From NCBI GenBank assembly GCA_014526335.1, contig JACTAT010000039.1, positions 2,543,176 through 2,607,175 on the forward strand: a stretch of 64,000 bases of DNA, written 5' to 3'. The notes beneath the pieces were generated by a model that was not told the DNA's origin, did not search any database, and worked only from the letters and a program-made list of their open reading frames with translations. Both the position numbers and the translations under genes were made by a program. Below are positions 1-11,200 of this stretch, one piece after another. How positions within the stretch are numbered: position 1 is the first letter of the stretch; the number at the start of each line of letters is the position of its first letter. Source of the DNA: Chrysaora quinquecirrha. Its lineage: Eukaryota > Cnidaria > Scyphozoa > Semaeostomeae > Pelagiidae.

Positions 1-1169
1 CAGTGCAGGTATCTATAGTGCATTCGGTCTTTGCTAAAAAACGATGTTTATGTCATGTAGTACTTAGGCCTATTCCCGCTGATTTGAAATGATTTAGGAC
101 ACCTAACCACTGTCTAGCCACTATTTAATTTTTTAGACTCACAGAGAGAGGTTGCAGGAAAATTGGGCATTTTCTGCATTGCCCTGTTTGCCTGCCTGAA
201 TTAACCTTTTACTGTCAGGTGATTGGCCATTGGAAAACCTGGTTTCCTGCCACAGGACGCGGAGCGTTCCCGCAAACCACACACTACCACGTATAGATTG
301 AAAAATTACGAGCTTCCTCGCAGGTCCGGTTAAATTCATACCTTCCGTTCTGACCTTTGCAATAAATAGAAAAGAAACTACTTTTCTTATTTCCCGATGA
401 TGGAAGATGGATCTCTCCCGAAACGTTGCCCTACTACTAAATATCAAAGGCTTGTATGATAAGTGGTGCCATGGGGAGCTAACCTTCCCGTACTCTAGCG
501 AAAGTTCAGAAGGCTGCAAGTTAAAAAAAGGAAGAACATGAGAGTTTCTGGTGATTTTTCAAGGATTTTCTGCCGCTTAATAGATGATTGCAGGTGAATT
601 GGACATTTTTTGAGTGGTTGTGGGTGCTTTTTATGAAGCTGTGGTTCGTTTTGACTGCCTTTGGCTGGTTTTGGGCAATTTTGGGTTGTTTCGCGTTTTT
701 AGCAAATACGTTTCCACGTTTTCAGGGGTCAAATGACGTCAAAGGACTGTAGGAGACTGTTATTCATTTTGGAATTTTACTCATAATCTTTCCATTTTCA
801 AGAAAAGTTCTTGCTTTCATTATTTCCACGAATCGCCACGCTAAACTTTGTGATTTACTGTATCTATGCATAATGATAATTTTGACGGTGATGATAACTA
901 CGATGATGATAATGATGATGATGATGATATTCTTTTTTTGTCCAGAGTTTAATACCCTTTCATCAATACTCTTATGTGTTTACCATTACAAGTAAACTAG
1001 CTTTTTACCTTGACACCTTTTACAGCTTTTACCTGGATCTTGTCTTTCCAAGGCTAATCATGTCTAATACGGTGTTTGAAGTGTTTGTTGCGTGGAATAG
1101 GCCTAAGTACAACATGACATAAACATCGTTTTTTAGCAAAGACCGAATGCACTATAGATACCTGCACTG
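1..1169. mobile_element. Non-autonomous DNA transposon with 76-bp terminal inverted repeats
   Basis: Bases 1-76 are repeated in reverse complement at 1094-1169 with very few mismatches. The termini read CAGTGCAGG...CCTGCACTG. Ends beginning CAG and the overall size suggest a hAT-like non-autonomous element; that is inference. The left flank is outside the window, so a target duplication cannot be checked (the right flank begins ATGCATTA). The interior has no convincing ORF and includes a short GAT-rich microsatellite at about 886-930. The word TTTGAAGTGTTTGTTGCGTG just inside the right TIR recurs outside it near 1253, so some ancestral flank may have been captured. Confidence 0.75.
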
Positions 1170-2263
1170 ATGCATTAGGGACGCCTTATGGTGTAGATTG
1201 TTGTAATAGACTTTTCAAGACTTACATCCCACCTTCAAAGACGGGGGGTAACTTTGAAGTGTTTGTTGCGTGGGACCAGCAAAATCTCAAAATCGTTTTT
1301 TAGAAAAATTTACAAAGGAAAGAAAATAAATGATGTCAAAAACAGGTAGGTATGTTGTCAAAAACAGTTGTAATAGGACTTTGAAAGTTTTTTCTGTTAA
1401 TTGTAGCAGCAGAGAGTCATAAAACAAAGTATTGCGCAATAATATTTTGAATGTGAATCTGATTGCGAAAGTGAATCTGAATCTGATTCTCTGGACATGG
1501 AAGTTTTTTTTAGGCCGAAGAAGCGCTGGGCATTTAGTTGCGTTGTTCCACAAAAACAAGATTAAGAATGCACCCTAACAGACATTAGCATACACTGCAG
1601 AGTAGATCATTTGCATTTGCACACCCAAATTTTTCAATAGAACAATAGACTAACAATAGAATAGAACAATAGGAAGGTGTGCTCTGGTGCATGCGCACCT
1701 CGTAGGTACATCTCATTGAAAACTGCCATACTCTGCAAACGGGAATGCCTTGAAAACTTGAAGAGAAAAGAATTACCCAGCTGAAATAGGCAAAAAAGAG
1801 TAAGCGCAGAGCTCTTATGCTAGCCCAAAAACCCATACCCTGGACTGGAATTTTTGCCTTGCAATACAATATTGGGGAAAACAGAAGGTTCTATTGTTCT
1901 ATTTTTTTTATAATTGTTGGCATTAGGGCTGCTTTGCAGATTATGGCATTTGCACACCCAAGTGAAGTTTTCTATCAAACAATAGGCTAACAATTGCATT
2001 GCAGGTTCTCATCGCACTATCTAGCAGACTGTATTATCCATGCACCAAGTGCCTTGGTGGAATTGGTGTTTGCCAGATAACACATATTTGTGCCAATTTC
2101 TATTGTTCTATCGTTATCTCTATTGTTTAATTGGCTTCTGTCTGCCACAGATCTGTGGCATGAAGGGCTTAGCTTCCAGTGTGGCCAAGCAGGTGATTCT
2201 TTTTATTTTACCAGTGCTGCATTTGTTTTTTTCATATATAATAGCATTGTTTTGTTGCTTTAG
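1170..2263. repeat. Repeat-bearing intergenic/intronic stretch, with a copy of the AACAATAG repeat family at about 1591-1760
   Basis: The subregion 1591-1760 contains TGCAGAGTAGATCATTTGCA, TTTGCACACCCAAATTTT, AATAGAACAATAG and ACTGCCATACTCTGCAAAC. The same ordered words occur at 21321-21450, and in reverse orientation at 63680-63745 and 63905-63960, so this is a dispersed repeat family. The words TGCACACCC and AACAATAGGC recur at 1950-1990. No exon was recognised here. The 5' exon or exons of the RS-rich gene that starts at 2264 must lie here or left of the window. Confidence 0.5.
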
Positions 2264-5200
2264 ATCGAAAATACTCCAGATCAAGATCAAGATCGCTTTC
2301 AAAGGAAAGATATGAAAGAAGAGGTGATAAATATAGAGATCGTGATCGTAAAAGAGATGGTAAGTACTAATAACTTACTAATTTGTTATTGTTTGCAAAG
2401 TTACATTCTTTTTATTACTTTTGCTATTTTTACCATACAGTAACCTAGATGTTGATGAATGCCCAGTTCGCATGACAAACTTTTCAAAAATTTTTAATAT
2501 TTGAAATGCTGGAGAACTATTGTTCTACCTAATCCCTTTCTATTGTTCCTATTGTTCTTTCCATTGTTCTCCTCGCTTCTAAACACTGCAGTCTCCAGCC
2601 AAATGCTAATTCTTGACTGGACTGGCTAATCTTGTCATGTCATGTTCCCTGTTGATGAGATAGAGTTGTTGATGATGTCATGTTACCTTCCAAGCCCCCT
2701 GCCTCAAGAAGCTGGTTGTGGCTTTCATAAAATCATTACATCATCAAATACTATTCTACGGTTTATTAGCCCCTTGCCCCTATCTATGATTCTTTCTGAT
2801 GGGCTTGGGGGGTATTTGCCCCACTGCCTACATGCTTCCCATGCCTCACCTCTGATCCATAATACATATGATATGATTATAAATAAGTAGGGCACAGAAT
2901 AAGAGACCACAGTCCAAGTTAATTGTTTTTTGTAGACAGAAAAAGAAGTCGATCAAGATCTCCCATAAAAAGAAACCGGTCTCTAAGGAGGAGTAGATCC
3001 AGATCACCAAGAAGACGAGACAGAGATAGGGATAGAGATAAAGACAAAAGCAGACGTGAAAGAAACAGTGACAGGTTAGAATGGAGTATCTGTATTATTT
3101 GCCATTACAAAAGGTGAAACGATCTTTCGTTGATGATGTCATTTAGTTTTCAAATTGTTAACAAAAGTACAGACAAATTTAATCTTGGTGATATTGTAGT
3201 TTTACAGCTCTCTATTAAAATACCCTTCGAGTAGAGTTGCCTTGGCTTTCAATTTTGTAATAAATAGCCAATTTTCTTAGGGCTGCTTGCCTTTTGTATA
3301 CAAAATGACATCATCAGGAAACTAATCTCACAACGCTTCCGAAAGCAAGTTTCAAATATAACATTTCAGCTGATTAGGTCTTAAGGCAGGCTTATGCGCA
3401 CAGTCAGATTTAGTTGCCGACTGATAATCAGCGATTTCTAGAAATAATTAATTGCCACTGACCTATCAAGCGCCCTGGCAACTAGTTGGCTACTAGTTCC
3501 CTTTTGACGGCAACTAGTCGGCGCACATTTCATGAAAGTTGGTTATGTTCTAATTCTGTGATTAGTTGAAAACTAATTCCCATCAGCAGCAGTGGACATT
3601 GGCGCTCTTGCGACCGCGATCGACTGTATCCTATAAGTTAAAGTTCTGACTACAATCTTGGACAAAATATATTGGAACTGCCTAAATATTTTGCTATTCT
3701 GTATTGATTCCCCCTTCTCCCCTGTTACGATGTTTTTTCGTACATAAGTTGTCTTGCTTTACTACCAACATTTTTTTGGGGGTTAAAGGGGGGAGAATTG
3801 GAGTTATGGAAGTAGAAAACAATGGAATAGGCCTTATTCCTTGGAGAAAAGGCCTTGTTCCAAATATTTTGTCCAAGATTGTAGTTGTTGACATGTCGAC
3901 TGAAGTTGGCGGTTACAACTAGTTGGAGCAAGTTCTGCCGTATCATTAATCGACATAAGCCTCCGAAATCATTTTAGTAAAATTGCTTCATTCCTTCATG
4001 TATTACCTGTTTTGGTTTCTTCTTTTTGTAGATCTCCAAGACGAAATCAAAGGTAATTTTTCGTATTTTTCAATTTGCTTAGTGTAAATTCAGTTGACAA
4101 TTCTGGTTATATGTGTGGGCTTTATTCACAAGTTCGACATAAATGCAGCGTTGCTTTATATGGTCACATTTTGGTCGATTTAATAAAAATCGATTTACTG
4201 CATTTACTGCAGCCACTTTTAATTTGATATTCGTGCTTTTAGCCTCTTTTTTAGTGCAGCACTTAATAAAATTGCCACTTAATACGGGTGAATTTAAGTC
4301 GAACTTGAATTAAATCTTGCTTGAATGAAATTGGACACGACCTAAAAGTGGCCTTATAAAGTGACCCATGGAGTTTGCTAGTTAGTATTTTGAGTTTGGA
4401 GAATTCTGTCTAAGCATTGACTATGGCCAAGAATCATAGCTCCATATGGATAATATGGAACGAGAACGATTTATTTGAAACTATATTTGAAACTAAAATA
4501 GCTATATTCTGCCATTCTCGCTAATTCTCTTCGTGTTAGAATTGACTCTAAATCCACTACATTCATCAGGCTTTTAAACACAATACATGTTTAGAAGTTT
4601 TTTATATATTTTACTACCCATGTGGAGAGATTTTTTTACGAAAAACAAGCGCACAGGGAAAGTGATGCTGGAAAAGTCACTCAATTGGGCTGTGCGTCTA
4701 GTATAACGAACAATGGAAGTAAGTCGAGATGACGTCGCAAAAACGTCGAATTTCGAATATCAAAACTAGATTTATTACCCGAGTCCCTCTCTTCGCAAAC
4801 AGCAACAACGACAACAACTACAGCTGTTTGCTCAGAGAGTTGCTCAGAGAGGGACTCGGGTAAAAATTTTGAGCGGTTTTGAGGTCGGTCGTTAGCCTTT
4901 AGCGATAACTAGGACTCGTGTAAAAAGTCTACATCAAGACCCAGAAAATGACTTAAACTCAGATTATTTGTGTGACTGTGACGTCTTGTTTCCAAACAGC
5001 CTGCCTGTGCAACGCAAAGTTCCTGTCTTGAGAACCTTGCGTTTTCGAAATTGCAGGCAGGCTTGGCAAGAGAAATTCGTTCCTATTCCGAATTGGTTTC
5101 TTCCGCAATTTTTACGATAGGTCCTTAACAAATGCAAAATACCCCATTTGATGTAGTCATTCTGTCTTCCATCCATTTTTGCCTTACTCCTTTTTAAAGT

Positions 5201-8200
5201 ACCTTGCCAGCTGCTTTAGTTATAGTCGAGTTTCTTTTCCTTTAAGATCTGAACAAAGGGACGAAGCTTTCTCTGACAATAAAGGTAATCCTTTTCTGTT
5301 ATTATTTACTTATCTTTTGCGACTACAAGAACCCACTTACTGTAATTTACTGGAAATTCAGAAATCAAGCTATAAGATTATAAAGGTTGATCTACTTTTT
5401 GGTTTTCTGTTAGTTATTTTGGCAAGAGATTGTCTCTCCTAGTATGGGAGTCTACAAAACGAAAACCGAAGAACGAAGAACAACAAAACGAAGACCGAAG
5501 ACCGAAGACAATATCCAAATAGAATACAATGAAATACGCTTTTACGAAACATAATCAACGATCAAGACAACAAGCAAAAGAAATAGATTAAACCGCGATG
5601 ATGACTAAAGTCGATGTCTTCGTTTTAAAGAAAAATGGCCAAAATCTGTAAAACGAAGACATCTCTATAAAACCAAAAAAACCACAATCTTTGGTCTACA
5701 TCATGAATACTTGCATTTATAACGTCCAGAGCACCCTCTAAACCAAATATCACAACTAACTAAGCTCGTGGGGATGACTAAAGTCAATGTCTTCGTTTTA
5801 AAGAAAAATGGCCAAAATCTGTAAAACGAAGACATCTCTATAAAACCAAAAATAAACCAATCCCTGGTCTAGATCATGAATACTTGCATTTATAACGTCC
5901 AGAGCACCCTATAAACCAAATATCAGAACTAACCAAGCTCGTGGGGATGAGTTAAGTCAATGTCTTCGTTTTAAAGAAAAATAGCCAAAATCTGTAAAAC
6001 GAAGACATCTCTATAAAACCAAACAAACCACAATCTTTGGTCTACATCATGAATACTTGCATTTATAACGTCCAGAGCACCCTATAAACCAAATATCAGA
6101 ACTAACCAAGCTCGTGGGGATGAGTTAAGTCAATGTCTTCGTTTTAAAGAAAAATGGCCAAAATCTGTAAAACGAAGACATCATTATAAAACCAAAAATA
6201 AACCAATCCCTGGTCTAGATCATGAATACTTGCATTTATAACGTCCAGAGCACCCTATAAACCAAATATCAGAACTAACCAAGCTCGTGGGGATGAGTTA
6301 AGTCAATGTCTTCGTTTTAAAGAAAAATGGCCAAAATCTGTAAAACGAAGACATCACTATAAAACCAAAAATAAACCAATCCCTGGTCTAGATCATGAAT
6401 ACTTGCATTTATGACGTCCAGAGCACCCTCTAAACCAAATATCGCAACTAACTAAGCTCGTGGGGATGACTAAAGGCGATGTCTTCGTTTTAAAGAAAAA
6501 TGGCCAAAATCTGTAAAACGAAGACATCTCTATAAAACCAAAAATAAACCAATCCCTGGTCTAAATCATGAATACTTGCATTTATAATGTCCAGAGCACC
6601 CTATAAACCAAATATCAGAAGTAACCAAGCTCGTGGGGATGAGTTAAGTTGATGTTTTCGTTTTAAAGAAAAATGGCCAAAATCTGTAAAACGAAGACAT
6701 CTCTATAAAACCAAAAAAACCGCAATCTTTGGTCTAGATCATGAATACTTGCATATATAACGTCCAGAGTACTCTAAACGAAGACATTGACTTATCTCAT
6801 CCCCACGAGCTTGGTTACATGTATTTTTTTATAAGAAACTAAAAACTTCATCCAGTACTGAACGTTTCTTAAAATTTTCAGATTTTGAGTACTGAAAGTT
6901 CCTTACGGGTTTCTTGAATATCCATCAGTGACATAGTTATTTTATCTGAATGATGTTTTAAACCTATTTATCGACGTATTTGGATGCTTGTTGCTTTTAA
7001 ATTTATCTCCATGTCACAAAAATATTTTAGTGCGGACGAAACACAGTAAATGTAATGAAATATTTAGCAGGCTGAGGTGAAAAGTTTCTTGGCAAAAATT
7101 TTCCAGTACTATAGTTGCTTAAAGTTTTGGCAAATTGAGAGTCTGGGTTTCTTATAAAACGAGTTTCTTATAAAAAAATACGTGTAGTTGTGATATTTGG
7201 TTTATAGAGTGCTCTGGACGTTATATATGCAAATACAGGTATTCATGATCTAGACCAAAGAAATCTTTTAAAGATTGCGTTTTTTGGTTTTTATAGAGAT
7301 GTCTTCGTTTTACAGATTTTGGCTATTTTTCTTTAAAACGAAGACATTGACTTAACTCATCCCCACGAGCTTGGTTAGTTCTGATATTTGGTTTATAGGG
7401 TGCTCTGGACGTTATAAATGCAAGTATTCATGATCTAGACCAGGGATTGGTTTATTTTTGATTTTATAGAGATGTCTTCGTTTTACAGATTTTGGCCATT
7501 TTTCTTTAAAACGAAGACATTGACTTACACGCTTTTTTTTTTATAAGGAACCACTTTATAAGGAACCTACATGTAGAAGGCCCGAAAATTTAAAGAACTT
7601 ATACTACTAATGAGAAAATCATTAAGGAACTTTTGAATGTTGAATACTTTTATCACTGCTAATAATCAAAAATTAGAAAGCCGGTTCCATTCATTTGCAG
7701 TCGAAAATCACATAAATTGCACGTTAAGCATGTATCCAATGTTTCTTTGAGTAGTCTCGAGCTTTGCTCACATGCAAATGTCTCTCATTTATTCTTAAGA
7801 CCACTGTATGTGCACTTAAAATTAAGGAACTATTAAGGAACTTTTGGAACTACAATTGCCTCAAAAGAGGCCCAAAAATAAGGAACTTTAAGAACTAGGC
7901 CTTGAGGTAGGTTCCTTATCAAAAAAAAGCGTGTAACTCATCCCCACGAGCTTGGTTAGTTCTGATATTTGGTTTATAGGGTGCTCTGGACATTATAAAT
8001 GCAAGTATTCATGATCTAGACCAAAGATTGGTTTATTTTTGGTTTTATAGTGATGTCTTCGTTTTACAGATTTTGGCCATTTTTCTTTAAAACGAAGACA
8101 TTGACTTAACTCATCGCCACGAGCTTAGTTAGTTGTGATATTTGGTTTAGAGGGTGCTCTGGACGTTATAAATGCAAGTATTCATGATCTAGACCAGGGA

Positions 8201-11200
8201 TTGGTTTATTTTTGGTTTTATAGAGATGTCTTCGTTTTACAGATTTTGGCCATTTTTCTTTAAAACGAAGACATTGACTTAACTCATCGCCACGAGCTTG
8301 GTTAGTTCTGATATTTGGTTTATAGGTGCTCTGGACATTATAAATGCAAGTATTCATGATCTAGACCAAAGATTGCGGTTTTTTTGGTTTTATAGAGATG
8401 TCTTCGTTTTACAGATTTTGGCCATTTTTCTTTAAAACGAAGACATTGACTTAACTCATCGCCACGAGCTTAGTTAGTTCTGATATTTGGTTTATAGGGT
8501 GCTCTGGACGTTATAAATGCAAGTATTCATGATTTAGACCAGGGATTGGTTTATTTTTGGTTTTATAGAGATGTCTTCGTTTTACAGATTTTGGCCATTT
8601 TTCTTTAAAACGAAGACATCGCCTTTAGTCATCCCCACGAGCTTAGTTAGTTGTGATATTTGGTTTAGAGGGTGCTCTGGACGTTATAAATGCAAGTATT
8701 CATGATGTAGACCAAAGATTGTGGTTTTTTTGGTTTTATAGAGATGTCTTCGTTTTACAGATTTTGGCCATTTTTCTTTAAAACGAAGACATCGACTTTA
8801 GTCATCATCGCGGTTTAATCTATTTCTTTTGCTTGTTGTCTTGATCGTTGATTATGTTTCGTAAAAGCGTATTTCATTGTATTCTATTTGGATATTGTCT
8901 TCGGTCTTCGGTCTTCGTTTTGCTGTTCTTCGTTCTTCGGTTTTCGTTTTGTAGACTCCCCTCCTAGTATCCTCTTAAAAGAAAATGTTATAAGGTTTTG
9001 TGAAAAGCTGAAACTTGCTCAAGGAATCAAGATTTTCTGTATTTGTATAATTAAAAGATAGAAAGAATTTAACTTGGTATTATAAAGGTTTTTGTGAGAA
9101 AATGAATGTGGGTTATAAAATTACACTTCTGTGTGTTTGGATAAAAATGCGATAAGAAGAGTTAAACTTAAGGAGATCTGGGAATTTAGGTGGCGGTTAC
9201 TATGTACTTTGTAGCTTTGTAGGATATACTTTGAAGGCGCTGTGGCGTCGTGGCTTAATCCATCTTGTCCGTGGTCTCAGAAGCTCGGCGAGGTCGGGGT
9301 TAGAGCCCCAGCTACGGTAGCATCACAGCCAGGGTCAAGGTCTCTATCAGTTAACCTACTACTGAGATTCTAGCCACTTCCGCTAAATACTCCATTTCAC
9401 CTTCTCCTTCACCCTCACTTTGAAACTGAAATTTCAAGAAACTATAGGATTGTGAGATTCTACGTTCAGCCTTTGAGATTTTGTGAGAAACTGAAAGTGG
9501 GCGAAAGAATTACACTTCTGTTTGTTTGTATAGGAATGAGATAAAAAGAGTTAAACTTTGGGTGATCTGGGAATTTTGTAGCCTGATACGATGTACTTTT
9601 AATTGAAATTTAAAGAAACTATAAGATTGTGAGATTCTACGTTCAACCTTTGAGATTTTGTGAGAAAATGAAAGTGGACTAAAGAATTACACTTCTGTTT
9701 TTTTTGTATAAGAATGAGATAAGAAGAGTTAAACTTTAGGTGATCTGGGAATTTTGTAGCCTGATACGATGTACTTTAAATTTTAATTTCAAGAAACTAT
9801 AAGATGGTGAGATTCTACGTTCAACCTTTGAGATTTCGTGAGAAGGAGAAAGTGGGCGAGAGAATTACACTTTTGTGTGTTTGTATAAGAATGAGATAAA
9901 AGAGTTTAGAACGTGGGCTATCTCTAAAATATGGATTATGGAATGATGGAGTGGAATGATGGAATGATGGAATGGAATGATGGAATGGTATCAAAATGCA
10001 TAAATGCAAAAGAAAAGCAATTTCAAACACATCGCGACAATATTTTAATTTTGAAAGTATAATGAAACAAAAACAGAGCCATTCCATATTTTAGAAAAAT
10101 ATGGAATGGCGAATTTTCTCAAAAATTACTCGCTTCTTTTTGCTGAAACCTTCCAGCTAGGGTTGTATATGCCTTACAAACACATCTGAGTAGAAATTAA
10201 AAGATTTGGAGTCAATTGAAGGAATAATAAGGCCATTCCATATTTTAGAAAAATATGGAATGGCGAATTTTCTCAAAAATTACTTGTTTCGCTTTGCTGA
10301 ATCCTTCCCCCAGGGGTTGTATATGACTAACAAACACATCTGAGTAGAATTTATGAAGGTTTGGAGTCAATTGAATTAATAATAAGGCCATTCCATATTT
10401 TAGAAAAATATGGAATGGCGAAGTTTTTCAAAATTACTTGCTTCTTTATCCTGAAACCTTCCTCCAGGGGTAAAATAAAACTTTCCAACACATCTCAGAA
10501 TAAATAATCAGGGTTTGGAGTAGATTGAAGGAACTACGAGTTGTGAAAGTTGGTATTTTTTTGCTCAGCTAAAGTATATGCGAGTGAGAAAAACTTGCAA
10601 AATCAAGTCATCGAATTCGAACATTATTTATGTCAAACTTTCGATTTGTGCGTTTTACCATAGTTAACATATGCACTGCATCAATAATTTTACGATTCCT
10701 TGTTTTGCAGATAGCCTACCATATTTAGAAATGTGATATGAATGATTGCATATTTGCGTCGCCAATAGTCTGAATTTTTCAAGTGGATCTGTCAAATTAT
10801 CAATCAGACCAGACCACAGTGGTTATGGCCGCCTAGTACAGCAGTGCTCATCTTGGAAATTAGTATCTTCTCTTGAGAATCATGTTTCAAGCTTCCAGCC
10901 GTAATCAGAATTCGCCATTCCATAATTTTCTAAAATATGAAATGGCCTTTTGACTCCAAACCTTCATAAATTCTACTCAGATGTGTTTGTTAGTCATATA
11001 CAACCCTAGGGGGAAGGTTTCAGCAAAAAGAAGCGAGTAATTTTGAGAAAATTCGCCATTCCATATTTTTCTAAAATATGGAATGGCCTTATTATTCCTT
11101 CAATTGACTCCAAATCTTCTTAATTTCTACTCAGATGTGTTTGTAAGGCAATACAACCCTAGGGGAAGGTTTCAGCAAAAAGAAGCGAGTAATTTTGAGA

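Larger units (their letters stand above)
5437..8970. mobile_element. 3.5-kb foldback (Mutator-like) element with 173-bp tandem repeats in both arms and a 9-bp target duplication
   Basis: The element spans about 5446-8961. The left end GGGAGTCTACAAAACG is mirrored by CGTTTTGTAGACTCCC at the right end. Direct 9-bp copies of TCCTAGTAT flank it (5437-5445 and 8962-8970). The left arm holds seven tandem units at 173-bp spacing (the GATGTCTTCG-type word at 5613, 5786, 5959, 6132, 6305, 6478, 6651). The right arm holds the same units inverted (CGAAGACAT at 7339, about 7512, 8093, 8266, 8438, 8611, 8784). Each unit also has an internal small palindrome, AATGTCTTCGTTTTA/TAAAACGAAGACATC. Two other MITEs (6818-7184, 7528-7933) have inserted. 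No transposase ORF is visible. Long arms of tandem repeats define foldback elements, and a 9-bp duplication is typical of Mutator-like elements. Confidence 0.85.

Noticed and set aside
5613..8784. CRISPR-like array (regularly spaced repeats)
   Set aside because: Units are 173 bp with no short repeat/spacer structure, are inverted in the second half, and lie in an animal genome. They are arms of a foldback element.
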